From Plantactinospora alkalitolerans (lineage in GTDB: Bacteria; Actinomycetota; Actinomycetes; Mycobacteriales; Micromonosporaceae): DNA of 64,000 nucleotides. Made by a program: the position numbers and the translations under genes. The stretch covers positions 95,353 through 159,352 of the forward strand of contig NZ_JADPUN010000422.1 in the NCBI RefSeq assembly GCF_015690345.1, given 5' to 3'. The notes beneath the pieces are model-generated. The model worked only from the letters and a program-made list of their open reading frames with translations. It ran no database searches and had not been told where the DNA came from. Below are positions 49,455 to 57,402 of the stretch, in pieces. Within the stretch, counting starts at the first letter, position 1; each line of letters begins with the position of its first letter.

Positions 49455-50728
49455 GTGGCCTGTTCGGCGGTCGCCGGCGGTATCGGCTTGGCGTCTCGAA
49501 CCAGGTCGCGAAACGCCTCGAAGTCGGCGAGTCGCAGCCTGCTCTCGTCGCCGGGGTGGTAGCCGTACCGCCTTTCAAAGCGCTGGATGACGACGTCCTC
49601 GCCCCAGCCGAGCGCTGCGGCGAGCCGCACCGCCTCCTGCCACAGTTCGCGGATCGCCTCGTCGGGCACCACCTCGGCGTCGACGATCACGTCCTTCGGC
49701 GGCTGACTGGCCACGGCCGCCTTCGCGGTGGCGCGACGTGCCCGGTCCGGGTCGACGGCCTCGCGCTGTTCGCGCGCCTCATCCAGATCGGCGGTGACCG
49801 CGGCCAGCGCGGCTTCGACCCGGGGGGTGAGCGCGCCGCCGGCTTCGGCCATCTCCCGCAGTCGAGCGACCTGGTCGGGCGTCTGCAGATGCTTCGCCTG
49901 GTCGAGGATCTGTTCCTCGGTGAGTGTGGGCCGGGTGGGGCCGGCGGCGATCGCGGCCAGCGACGGGGCACCGATCGCGGCCCGGGCGGCGGTGGTGAGC
50001 TGCCCCTCGTACGCCTGTCGGGGGGTGAACAGGCCGCCGAAGTCGAGGTACGGCACGGCAAACTGGCGTACCTCGGTGCCCTCCACGCCCCTCTGGATCT
50101 TGACCCGGGTCACCTTGTGCATGCGCAGGCGCAGAGTTGCCGGGACCGGCTCGGCGACGACGGCGATGGCGTCGGCCAGTCCTGGCAGTTCGGCGGCGGC
50201 GTTCCAGCCGTGGGTCTCCAGCTTCCAGGTGCCGGCGGAGTGGACGTCGGCCAGCATCACCGACAGGCGAGTGGTGGGCTTGCACAGCCGCTTGGCGCCG
50301 CAGGGGCATTCGCCACGGCTGAGCAGGTTCGTCTCGAAGTCGTGTTCGGGGTAGAGCCGGCAACCTTGCAGGCACTTGCACGGCTGCCCGCGCAGGTACT
50401 CCCGCTCGCCGTCGCACTTGCGTTGCGGGGCTCGCCCCTCCCAGTACTCCATGAACGGGTCGATTCGCTGCCGGGGGACGAACACCTTGATGGCGTCGGC
50501 GGTGGTGAACACCTGCCACTGCGGGCCCTCGTCGGACTGCCATGGCTGCGGCTCGCCGCCGTACAGTGCGGCGGCTTCCACGATGAACGGCTCGCTGGGC
50601 GAGGTGAGTCGGAACTTGTCGAGCTTCTTCGGCTTCTTCCCGCCCCTGTTGCCGGGCTCGCTGTAGCCGAGTCGGATCACTCCGTCGGGCGGGAGCCGGG
50701 TCTGGACGAGCTTCGAATTGATCGGCAC
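49451..50728 (-). CDS. Phage Gp3-like (recombination directionality factor family) protein
   Basis: A 425-residue protein. GVIRLGYSEPGNRGGKKPKKLDKFRLTSP, YGGEPQPWQ, FTTADAIKVFVP and RKCDGERE with a Cys cluster (CKC, CRL, CPCGAKRLCKP) match the family named after phiC31 gp3, followed by LSVMLADVHSAGTWKLETHGWNAA. Some members switch serine integrases to excision, but the integrase here is a tyrosine recombinase, so that role is doubtful; many relatives lie next to Cas4-like nucleases as here. The C-terminal third is Ala-rich with LRLADFEAFRDLVRDA. Confidence 0.6.
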   Translation of the reverse strand: MPINSKLVQTRLPPDGVIRLGYSEPGNRGGKKPKKLDKFRLTSPSEPFIVEAAALYGGEPQPWQSDEGPQWQVFTTADAIKVFVPRQRIDPFMEYWEGRAPQRKCDGEREYLRGQPCKCLQGCRLYPEHDFETNLLSRGECPCGAKRLCKPTTRLSVMLADVHSAGTWKLETHGWNAAAELPGLADAIAVVAEPVPATLRLRMHKVTRVKIQRGVEGTEVRQFAVPYLDFGGLFTPRQAYEGQLTTAARAAIGAPSLAAIAAGPTRPTLTEEQILDQAKHLQTPDQVARLREMAEAGGALTPRVEAALAAVTADLDEAREQREAVDPDRARRATAKAAVASQPPKDVIVDAEVVPDEAIRELWQEAVRLAAALGWGEDVVIQRFERRYGYHPGDESRLRLADFEAFRDLVRDAKPIPPATAEQAT

Positions 50729-50739
50729 GTTGACTCCTT

Positions 50740-51774
50740 TCAGGCGGCCGGGGTTTCGTCGATCGGCGGCTTCTTCGCGCGAGCGCGGCGCTTGGGCTCC
50801 GGCTTCGGCTCTTTAAGCAGCGGGAACGCGGCGATGAGGATGGCGTTGTTGCCGTGCTCCATGACCCATTCGAAGCCGCGCAGGTAGTGCAGGAAAGCGG
50901 TGAACGCGGCGTCGTCGGTGACGACGGGCCGGAAGACGGCCTCGTCGGGGCGCAGCAGGGCGATGCCGGCGCCGTTGGTCGCCGGCATCGGTTCCTCGTC
51001 GTCGAATCCCTTCATCAGCAGGCCGGTGAAACGGCGGTACGGGGCCGTCTGCAGCGCGTGTTCCGGGCGGAAGGGCGCGTCGATCTTCTCGGCGGTCTTG
51101 AAGTCGACGAGCAGGTCCACGAAGGCGTCGGTGGCGATCGCGGCCTCGGCGGTGATGCCGAGGACCCGGGCGACGAGTTTCGCCGCCTCCGGGGTGGCGC
51201 GGGCTCGGAACCGGATGATCGCGTCGAGGGTGCCGGCGTAGCGGTAGATCTTGTTGACGCCGGTCCGTTCGGTGACCAGAAACGACTCGGGGGTAAGTCC
51301 GTATCTCTCGATGAAGGCGAGGAACGCGCGTACGTACGGGGCGATGTCGTCGTCGTAGCCGCGCTGCTCGCCGTCGCGGTTTGCCCACCAGTCGACGAAC
51401 TTGTGGGCCCGGATGCCTTCGTCGGAGCGTCGGACCGACTTGCGGATGTGTGCTTCGGCTATCCACCTGCGGGCGCAGGTCTGGCATTCCCAGCAGGGGC
51501 AGCAGTCGCTACGGTCGCCGTCGGGGTGCTTGCATTTGCTGTACGACCGGCCGCACGGGTCGACCTTGACGGCGACGGCGATGCGGGTGACGTCGGCGAG
51601 GGCCGCGTCGGCGGCGGCGTAGCCGGCTCCGTGCACCAGCCCTTCCTTTTCGACACCCTTCAGGGCGCTGGTTACCGACCAGTACCGTTCGTCGCCGATC
51701 AGGTAGATCCGGGCGCCGGACTCGAAGGTGATCGAGTTCGGTGGGCCTGGGCGGTCGGCGACGATGAGACTCAT
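50740..51774 (-). CDS. RecB/Cas4-like PD-(D/E)XK exonuclease
   Basis: A 344-residue protein. GIRAHKFVDWW, RYAGTLDAI, LLVDFKTAE and LQTAPYRRF give the His, D, DxK and QxxxY motifs of RecB/Cas4-type nucleases. An N-terminal Cys cluster (CGRSYSKCKH, CCPCWECQTCARRW) could hold a metal or iron-sulphur site. Probably processes DNA ends in phage recombination with the neighbouring Gp3-like protein. Basic C-terminal tail. Confidence 0.8.
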   Translation of the reverse strand: MSLIVADRPGPPNSITFESGARIYLIGDERYWSVTSALKGVEKEGLVHGAGYAAADAALADVTRIAVAVKVDPCGRSYSKCKHPDGDRSDCCPCWECQTCARRWIAEAHIRKSVRRSDEGIRAHKFVDWWANRDGEQRGYDDDIAPYVRAFLAFIERYGLTPESFLVTERTGVNKIYRYAGTLDAIIRFRARATPEAAKLVARVLGITAEAAIATDAFVDLLVDFKTAEKIDAPFRPEHALQTAPYRRFTGLLMKGFDDEEPMPATNGAGIALLRPDEAVFRPVVTDDAAFTAFLHYLRGFEWVMEHGNNAILIAAFPLLKEPKPEPKRRARAKKPPIDETPAA

Positions 51775-52067
51775 GCGCGGCGGCTCACGGTGACGCAGTC
51801 GACCTGGTCGATCCGCTCCTGCAGTGCGGCCAGGGCCTCGCCCCCGGCGTCGGTCAGCCGGTACAGGCTGGCCGGTACGTCCAGGCGCAACCAGCCGGAC
51901 CCCCGGGCGGCGTTGACCATGCCGCAGACCCGCTGCGGCTGACCGGATGGCCTGTCGTGCATCGCGGAGCCGCAGGGGATCCGGCGCACGTTGCCGTTGT
52001 CCGCCGCGACCAGCAGATCCCGCCAGTATCGCTGCATCCGGGTTGACATGTCGTCGATGTCAAGCAC
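51771..52067 (-). CDS. Winged-helix-like small protein
   Basis: A 98-residue protein. RMQRYWRDLLVAADNGNVRRI start, then WLRLDVPASLYRLTDAGGEALAAL, which looks like the recognition helix and wing of a winged helix. DNA-binding is likely. GTG start; its stop overlaps the nuclease ATG (ATGA). Confidence 0.55.
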   Translation of the reverse strand: MLDIDDMSTRMQRYWRDLLVAADNGNVRRIPCGSAMHDRPSGQPQRVCGMVNAARGSGWLRLDVPASLYRLTDAGGEALAALQERIDQVDCVTVSRRA

Positions 52068-52242
52068 CGCGGTTCCCCTTCCGCAGCCGGTCGCGGAGCC
52101 AGGCGGCTCCCGCGACGACGACCACGACCGGCAGCGCGATCAGGGCGAGCGCCCCGATGATGCCGACCGCGCCGAGCTGGCCGGCGGCGTACGCGGCGGT
52201 GCCGGCACGCGCTCTGACGCTTCTGTCGCCCACAGGGCCCAC
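52060..52242 (-). CDS. Small membrane protein
   Basis: A 60-residue protein with one long hydrophobic stretch (VGIIGALALIALPVVVVVAGAAWL) and a basic end (RDRLRKGNRG). Overlaps the next gene by 8 bases. Role unknown. Confidence 0.6.
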   Translation of the reverse strand: MGPVGDRSVRARAGTAAYAAGQLGAVGIIGALALIALPVVVVVAGAAWLRDRLRKGNRGA

Positions 52243-52299
52243 CTCTCAAAGCCGTATGACTTAGGTTATCCCCCGGCGACAACCCTGGTCAATCCAGGA

Positions 52300-52731
52300 T
52301 CACCGGGGTTGCTGCCGGAACTCGATCGTTGTGTCGGGATCCCATCGCCTGGGCCGCCCGCTCGCCGGCGGTGGCCCCGGACGCAGGAGCACCGTCTCGT
52401 CGACACTTCCCGGCGCGTACACCGCTCCAGGTCGACGCGGGGACTCCGGCGCCACCGGCCCCACCTTGAACCGACCCGGCTGAAAGGTGGCCTCGCGCCG
52501 CCCGGGATCCACCGGCCGGGCATCCGCCTCGTCATGTAGCCGCCGGGCCCAGACCCGCAGCCACACCGCGGCGATCAGGCCCAGGGCCAGGACGACGGCG
52601 CCGACGGTGACGACGGTGAGCACCGTCGGCGAGTCGAAGCCCTCACTGGCCCACTCTTCGGCCAGGAACTGCCACGCCTGGCGCACCGTCGCGTCGCCGA
52701 TGTCGACCCCCGTCGACTCGTCGTCCCACAT
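52300..52731 (-). CDS. Membrane-anchored protein
   Basis: A 143-residue protein: acidic start, a membrane helix (about 36-60, VLTVVTVGAVVLALGLIAAVWL) and a soluble Pro/Arg-rich tail. Stop 58 bases before the next gene. It begins a run of four coupled genes (52300-54054) without recognised domains. Confidence 0.6.
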   Translation of the reverse strand: MWDDESTGVDIGDATVRQAWQFLAEEWASEGFDSPTVLTVVTVGAVVLALGLIAAVWLRVWARRLHDEADARPVDPGRREATFQPGRFKVGPVAPESPRRPGAVYAPGSVDETVLLRPGPPPASGRPRRWDPDTTIEFRQQPR

Positions 52732-53105
52732 CAGCGCCCCACCCCCAGCAGCTCCGCGAAGTCCGGCCGGGTGTGCTTACGCACCTCGGCCACAAACTCG
52801 GGCGGCAGGCGGTCGGCCCATGCCTGCACCTGCGTGTCGACCTCGCCCAGTCGGCCGTAGATCCGCCCCACGTACTCGGTCTTGTCCCCCGCCTCGATCA
52901 GCGCCGCCTGCCCGGCTCGCCGCGCGGCATCCGCCGCGCGCTCGGCGGCCTCGGCGCGCTTCGCGAACTCCTCGCCGGCGGCCCTACATCCCTCACGGGC
53001 AGCCCGGGCGACCTCGTAGTGCAGGTCCCGATCCCGCTTGGCTTCCTCCAGCTCGCGCTCCAGGTCGGCGACCCGTTCCCGCAGCCGTGTCTCCCGATCG
53101 GTCAC
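52731..53105 (-). CDS. Coiled-coil protein
   Basis: A 124-residue protein that is almost entirely a charged coil (RLRERVADLERELEEAKRDRD, EEFAKRAEAAERAADAARRAG), ending with a short helical module (PPEFVAEVRKHTRPDFAELL). GTG overlaps the upstream stop; its own stop overlaps the next ATG. Function unknown. Confidence 0.65.
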   Translation of the reverse strand: MTDRETRLRERVADLERELEEAKRDRDLHYEVARAAREGCRAAGEEFAKRAEAAERAADAARRAGQAALIEAGDKTEYVGRIYGRLGEVDTQVQAWADRLPPEFVAEVRKHTRPDFAELLGVGR

Positions 53106-53806
53106 GTCACCGCCACCTGACCGGTGTCGTCGCCGGCCGCCGCCGTCTGCTGGGGCCAGGTGCCCGAGTTCGCGTCGCGGCGGTGGTGGCGGTGACGGCC
53201 GCCACGCGGTTGCGTGCCGTTGTTCGTCGGCCACACCGACCGCAGCAGGCGTCGCACCTTGGTCTCCGCCGCCGCCTCGGGCGGGATAATCTCGACCGGC
53301 TCCACAGGTTCGGTCGACGTGACGGGCTCGATCGGCTCGGCCGGCACGATGGGCGCCATGGGCTGAGTAATCTCCGCGAGGAACCCGGGCGGCGGGGGCG
53401 GGTCGGCTGGCTCACCCCAGTCGGGCGCGGGCAGGCTGTATCTCTCGGCGAACCGTTCGATGGCCGTCCGGACTCCCAGTGCCGCCTGACTGAGCTGCCG
53501 GCCGGTGGGTGCTGACGCCGACGCCGCCGCTTCGGCGCGCTGCCGCCGGTATTCCTCCATCAACACCGGCAGCAACAGGAGTTCGACAGCCTGCTCCGTC
53601 AGGTACAGCGGCACGACCGGCTCGGGCGGCGAGGAGAACGAGTTGGCGTTTCGCAGGTCGCCCCACGACAGGGTCTCCGTCGGCCTCCCGAGCAGTTCGT
53701 ACCACTCGCCGCGCGCGGAGTCGGGTGCGTCTTGCCGTACCGCGACCCGCCAGTGCGAGCCGCGGCCGACGAGAGCGAACCAGCCGTCGTCGTATTCGTC
53801 CGTCAT
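53102..53806 (-). CDS. Hypothetical protein
   Basis: A 234-residue protein. The N-terminal half is folded-looking (DGWFALVGRGSHWRVAVRQD, WYELLGRPTETLSWGDLRNA, PLYLTEQAVELLLLPVLMEEYRRQR), the rest Pro/Glu-rich and ending in His/Arg-rich sequence. Not recognised. The ATG overlaps the upstream stop; the longer frame to 53938 is not needed. Confidence 0.65.
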   Translation of the reverse strand: MTDEYDDGWFALVGRGSHWRVAVRQDAPDSARGEWYELLGRPTETLSWGDLRNANSFSSPPEPVVPLYLTEQAVELLLLPVLMEEYRRQRAEAAASASAPTGRQLSQAALGVRTAIERFAERYSLPAPDWGEPADPPPPPGFLAEITQPMAPIVPAEPIEPVTSTEPVEPVEIIPPEAAAETKVRRLLRSVWPTNNGTQPRGGRHRHHRRDANSGTWPQQTAAAGDDTGQVAVT

Positions 53807-54054
53807 GCTTCTTTCCCTCCGTCGTGGTTGATCGGCGGTCGCCGTCTCGGCAGCCGTCTTTTCGGCAGCTCCGGGGGGAGCAACTTGGCCCACTCGCGCC
53901 GTGACCAGCGCCTGGCCCGCCACAACGCCAGCTGCCACAGCGCTTCCCTGGCCAGCCAGTACGTCTGCCGGATCGCTTCAGTGAGGCCGATGCCGACCAG
54001 CAGGTAGATGGCGACGACGGTTGGCAGTGGCGCGCCCACGGGTAGCTCGGGCAT
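53803..54054 (-). CDS. Small membrane protein with basic tail
   Basis: An 83-residue protein: one membrane helix (VVAIYLLVGIGLTEAIRQTY) and an Arg-rich cytoplasmic tail (RARRWSRREW, KRRLPRRRPP). First of a coupled set of four genes; the tRNA-like element lies just upstream. Confidence 0.6.
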   Translation of the reverse strand: MPELPVGAPLPTVVAIYLLVGIGLTEAIRQTYWLAREALWQLALWRARRWSRREWAKLLPPELPKRRLPRRRPPINHDGGKEA

Positions 54055-54086
54055 GTGAACCTCTCGCTGTCTTGCTTTGGACCTTG

Positions 54087-54144
54087 AGGGCGCCGCGGGA
54101 CTCGAACCCGCACGACGCGGCCACCCATCCGTGGCCTGACGCCC
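54087..54144 (-). tRNA. tRNA-like element lacking one arm (probable tRNA remnant)
   Basis: On the minus strand, a 7-bp acceptor stem (GGGCGTC with GGCGCCC, one G-T), a perfect T arm (GCGGG-TTCGAGT-CCCGC) and a single central hairpin (GGCCAC-GGATGG-GTGGCC), then a 7-nt linker. Total 57 nt plus a T discriminator; no CCA. A full tRNA would need both a D arm and an anticodon arm. The central loop lacks T33, so decoding is unlikely. It starts right after the LPXTG gene stop. Confidence 0.55.
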
Positions 54145-54152
54145 GCCTCGTG

Positions 54153-55562
54153 CTACTGGTCGACGCCGGCCGTGAAGCTGGGGGTACGCCGGCGGCGAGC
54201 GAGGAAGTACAGGACGATGCCGAGGGCGAGGGCGCTACCGCCGCCACCGGCGATGCCGGCGACCTGGACGCCGGTCAGCGGCAGCTCGCCGCCGCCGTCG
54301 TCGTCACCGCCGCCACCGGTGCCAGGCTCCGGCGATCCGGTCGGCCCCGGGGTCGGGGTCGGCTGCGCGCAGTCGTCCGGCCGGGCCCACGTGAACTCCT
54401 CCGTGGGGGTGCCGGCGACCTCGACCTTCACCGTGACCTTCGGGTTCGCCGGGTAGGTGAAGTTGTGGACGCTGCCCGAGGCGGCCTCGAACTCGTGCGT
54501 CGCGGCGCCGTCCAGGCCCGGGGTGATGACGACCTTGACTGGCCCGGACTTCGCCGGCACCACGATCTTGACCTTCAGGGCGTCGCAGGTACTCTCCGAG
54601 GTGATGTCGGCGTCGCAGCCGGCCGGCTCAGCCCACCGGTGCTTCCCGACCGTTGCCCACCGGGCGCCGTGCTGGTACGGCTTGGCCAGGACGACGATCT
54701 CGCCCGGCCCGGCCGGGACCGTGAAGGTCTTGCTGCCACCCTTGTCCACCGTGGCCGGGCCGCCGACGGTCTTGGCGCTGCGCAGCAGCCAGAACTTCCA
54801 CTTGCGGTCGTCGGGGCTCTTCACGGTCACGTCGGTGCCGGTGCAGGTGTCGACGAACTCGGCGGCCGGCTTACCCGCCGGCTTGCGCCACACGTGCTTC
54901 TCGCACGTCTTCCCGGCGGCGAACTCGACGTCGTCGACCTGGGCGATCAGCCCCTTGGACCACTCCTGCCGCCAGCCGAACGCGACCACCTTGGCGAACG
55001 GGTTCGCCTTCGCGATCTCCTTCAGGCTCTTGCCGGCGTGCGCGTTCGACGTGTACTCGATCATCCCCTTGACCGCGGTGTCCAGGGTCCAGAACGTGCC
55101 CTTGTCGACGTCGAAGGTCTTCTCGCCGAGGCCCGGCGGGATCGGGCTGTTGTTGTCGTTCGGGTTGCCGTACGGCTCGTAGACGAGCGTCGCCGTCTTC
55201 CCGCCGGGCAGCGACAGCCGCAGCAGGTACGCCGGCATCGCCTCGGGCGACTCCACGCCGTGCGCAACCTTGTTCGTCCAGTACGACATCCGGTGCACCA
55301 AGATCGGGGGGACCGGGGCGACCGACTTCCACCAGGTGGCACCCTGGTCGTTGTTGTCGGAGGTGGAGACCTGGACACCTTTGGCGAGCAGGGTCACGGT
55401 CGGGTCGGGCTGGCCGGCGAGCGTGATGTCGCCGGTGTTGCTGTGCAACACCGGTGGGCATGTCTTGCTGCCGGTCGCCGCGGCCGGAGCCGCGGTGCCG
55501 ACGACGACGGCGCCGGCCATCAGGGTCAGCGCGAACGCGCCGGCCAACTTACGGTTAATCAA
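54153..55562 (-). CDS. LPXTG cell-wall-anchored surface protein
   Basis: A 469-residue protein. Signal peptide (NRKLAGAFALTLMAGAVVVGTAAPAAA), a large secreted domain with six or more Cys, a Pro/Gly/Asp-rich spacer, LPLTG at 427-431, a membrane helix and RRRR: the full sortase sorting signal. The extracellular part has Ig-like stretches (VVITPGLDGAATHEFEA, KVTVKVEVAGTPTEEFTW). It would be displayed on the lysogen surface, possibly blocking phage or altering adhesion. AGGAG before TTG 55562 sets the start. Confidence 0.8.
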   Translation of the reverse strand: MINRKLAGAFALTLMAGAVVVGTAAPAAATGSKTCPPVLHSNTGDITLAGQPDPTVTLLAKGVQVSTSDNNDQGATWWKSVAPVPPILVHRMSYWTNKVAHGVESPEAMPAYLLRLSLPGGKTATLVYEPYGNPNDNNSPIPPGLGEKTFDVDKGTFWTLDTAVKGMIEYTSNAHAGKSLKEIAKANPFAKVVAFGWRQEWSKGLIAQVDDVEFAAGKTCEKHVWRKPAGKPAAEFVDTCTGTDVTVKSPDDRKWKFWLLRSAKTVGGPATVDKGGSKTFTVPAGPGEIVVLAKPYQHGARWATVGKHRWAEPAGCDADITSESTCDALKVKIVVPAKSGPVKVVITPGLDGAATHEFEAASGSVHNFTYPANPKVTVKVEVAGTPTEEFTWARPDDCAQPTPTPGPTGSPEPGTGGGGDDDGGGELPLTGVQVAGIAGGGGSALALGIVLYFLARRRRTPSFTAGVDQ

Positions 55563-55908
55563 CGAAACTCCTCGATACGCGTACCCCGTCCGGAACCGGC
55601 CGGGGAGATGAGGGGGCGGAGAGCAGGCACTCCCGCACACGGGCGGCCCTGTCGGCCGGTAGTCCCAGTTGCTCGATCAGAAACTCGACGTGCCCTCGGT
55701 CCGTCAGGTCCTTCGGCGCGACGACGTACTGGGCGTCCAAGGCCCCGGCGAGGGCGGCCACGGACGTCACCCGACTGGCCTTCGTGCCGCGCACCAGTGC
55801 GCTGACGGTCATCTGTCCGACGCCGGCGCGTACCGCCCACGCCTTCGCGGTCCAGCCGGTCGATCGCCACAACCGCAACAGCGGGACGACCATCGGATGG
55901 ACGCTCAT
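55555..55908 (-). CDS. HTH regulator
   Basis: A 117-residue protein. LLRLWRSTGWTAKAWAVRAGVGQMTVSALVRGTKASRVTSVAALAGAL is a Cro/C1-like helix-turn-helix, with a C-terminal helix (DRGHVEFLIEQLGLPADRAAR). It lies directly upstream of the LPXTG gene, overlapping it by 8 bases, and may regulate it. Confidence 0.7.
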   Translation of the reverse strand: MSVHPMVVPLLRLWRSTGWTAKAWAVRAGVGQMTVSALVRGTKASRVTSVAALAGALDAQYVVAPKDLTDRGHVEFLIEQLGLPADRAARVRECLLSAPSSPRPVPDGVRVSRSFVD

Positions 55909-56429
55909 CGGCGGGCCGCGACCAGGTGACGCCTGTGGCTCGGGTCCTTCGCGCACAGCCACACCTCGTGCAGCACCTCGACGGCGCCCTGCCGGGTCAG
56001 GCGTTCGTTCGCCGACAGGATCGTGGCGTAGTCGTGCGCGGGGATGATCTCGACGTCGCGCAGCAGCAGCTGGCGACCGTTCGCGGAGCCGAGCACGTGA
56101 GCCGCGAACGCGAACGTCCGCTGGCAGCGGGTCCAGAGCGACCGCTCGCACCCCGAGACACAGTTCGGGCCGGCGCCGCCGCCCGTGCGGCGCTTATCGA
56201 CGCACGGTTCACAGATGACGGGGTCGCGCATCGTGGCGCGCTGCGGGCTGAAACCGGCAGCCGCGTACACGGCGCCGTCGATCGAGTAGCCGACCATCTC
56301 CGATCCGAAGTCGCCGACGTGGTGGCCGTACTGCTCTATCCGTAGTGCCGCGCTCCGGGCGAGCTGTCCGGCGGCGATCACCTGCTCCGGGGTGTGGGCG
56401 ACCAGGTGCGGTTGCGTTACGATTGGCAT
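55905..56429 (-). CDS. Hypothetical Cys-rich protein
   Basis: A 174-residue protein: helix-rich N-terminal (TPEQVIAAGQLARSAALRIEQYGHHVG), then ICEPCVDKRRTGG, CVSGCERSLWTRCQRTF, giving about four Cys in pairs, and a C-terminal LLRDVEIIPAHDYATI. Probably zinc-binding. GGGAG precedes the ATG. Not recognised. A longer frame to 56945 is rejected. Confidence 0.65.
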   Translation of the reverse strand: MPIVTQPHLVAHTPEQVIAAGQLARSAALRIEQYGHHVGDFGSEMVGYSIDGAVYAAAGFSPQRATMRDPVICEPCVDKRRTGGGAGPNCVSGCERSLWTRCQRTFAFAAHVLGSANGRQLLLRDVEIIPAHDYATILSANERLTRQGAVEVLHEVWLCAKDPSHRRHLVAARR

Positions 56430-56453
56430 CGATGTCTCCCTGGTAGTGGAGAA

Positions 56454-56482
56454 CGAGGCCCCGCCCCCTCCGGCGGGGCCTC
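56454..56482. repeat. GC-rich hairpin between early genes
   Basis: GAGGCCCCGCC pairs with GGCGGGGCCTC around a short loop in the 173-bp gap at 56430-56602. No T-run follows on the minus strand. It could pause transcription from the immunity region into the early operon. Confidence 0.6.
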
Positions 56483-56602
56483 GTCGTCTTGGTGCGGTGC
56501 GGGGCCGGGCGGCGGTGCGAGCGGCGGGTGGAGGTCCGATCTGCTCGGCTGCCTGTCCCGCCCGGCCCCTGCTCGCGTGGCGGACGAATCCGCCGGGGGT
56601 GG

Positions 56603-56938
56603 TTACCGTTTTCGGGGGCCGGGGTGACGATTCAGCCGCCGGCGGGTCGCCTCGATCGCCTCTTGAAGCGGGTTGACCGGCTCGGGCTGCGGCTGGGCGG
56701 GGACCGGGTCGCCGTCGGCCAGGATCTTCCGAATCCGCTCGATGTGGTCGAGGTTGAACCGGAAGTGGTACCGGCGGCGGCCCTGTCCGCGCCGTGTCGC
56801 CGGGAACTGGCCGGTCTTGCACCGCTCCAGTACGGCCTCGTACGGCAGGCCGAACATCTTGGCGACCTGGATCGGGGTGAACCAGTCGGTCGACGGGTCG
56901 AATCCGGCAACAGCGCGAGTGTCTGTCTGGACGGTCAT
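56603..56938 (-). CDS. Excisionase/HTH_17-like DNA-binding protein
   Basis: A 111-residue protein. WFTPIQVAKMFGLPYEAVLERCKTGQFPATRRGQGRRRYHFR is a winged helix-turn-helix of the excisionase/MerR kind, followed by a DHIERIRKI helix and a Pro/Gln tail. Position in the early region near the integrase makes it a candidate excisionase or early regulator. The ATG overlaps the XRE gene stop (ATGA). Confidence 0.7.
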   Translation of the reverse strand: MTVQTDTRAVAGFDPSTDWFTPIQVAKMFGLPYEAVLERCKTGQFPATRRGQGRRRYHFRFNLDHIERIRKILADGDPVPAQPQPEPVNPLQEAIEATRRRLNRHPGPRKR

Positions 56939-57261
56939 GCCGCATCCGCCAGATGGCCCTGCGTCATGTTCGGGTTGCGCGGGGCCGGTCTCCCCCCGGC
57001 GGAGAGGACCAGGTACTTCCGGTCGGGGTTGCCGAGCGCTCGCTGGATGCGGTTCAGCGCGTCCGGCGAGATGGTGTGCGCCAGACCGTTCTCGATCTGG
57101 CAGAGATACGCGGAGCTGTAGCCCGTCTTCCGGGCCAGGGCGCTCTGGCTGATACCGAGCGCGTGCCGGTGCCGGCGTATGGCTGTGCCGTCCGGGGTCG
57201 GACTGCCGTGCGCCATGCCTCGGCGGCAACGTTCGCAGGTGGAGGTGCCTCGGTTAGGCAT
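56935..57261 (-). CDS. XRE-family Cro-like regulator
   Basis: A 108-residue protein. CERCRRGMAHG at the start (CxxC), then a Cro/C1 HTH (RRHRHALGISQSALARKTGYSSAYLCQIENG, ALNRIQRALG). It is the first gene of the leftward operon, divergent from the XRE repressor at 57403, the normal place for a Cro-type antagonist. Operator repeats lie just upstream. Confidence 0.78.
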   Translation of the reverse strand: MPNRGTSTCERCRRGMAHGSPTPDGTAIRRHRHALGISQSALARKTGYSSAYLCQIENGLAHTISPDALNRIQRALGNPDRKYLVLSAGGRPAPRNPNMTQGHLADAA

Positions 57262-57402
57262 GGCCGGGACACTAACAGCTTTTAACGTCTTTTAACAAGG
57301 ATGGACACCTCAGCCGTCTGGCCATGTCCATCTTCACCAATGGGTGTCTATTCTCGTACAAGCAGTCACCATTAACTTCTTTTAACTGCCATCATTCGAT
57401 GC
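57262..57402. promoter_or_regulatory. Divergent immunity operator/promoter region
   Basis: 141 bp between divergent regulators. TAAC occurs at 57273, 57283 and 57293 and again at 57373 and 57383, each set spaced exactly 10 bp; three of the five lie in CTTTTAAC. A perfect 8-bp inverted repeat (GATGGACA 57300-57307, TGTCCATC 57325-57332) lies between. The A/T-rich repeats contrast with the GC-rich background. Likely operators for the two XRE proteins. Confidence 0.7.

Noticed and set aside
49556..50887. 443-codon plus-strand frame
   Set aside because: Antisense to the Gp3-like gene, whose Cys cluster and conserved opening are clear on the minus strand.
54021..55805. 594-codon plus-strand frame
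   Set aside because: Antisense to the LPXTG gene, which has a complete signal peptide and sorting signal on the other strand.
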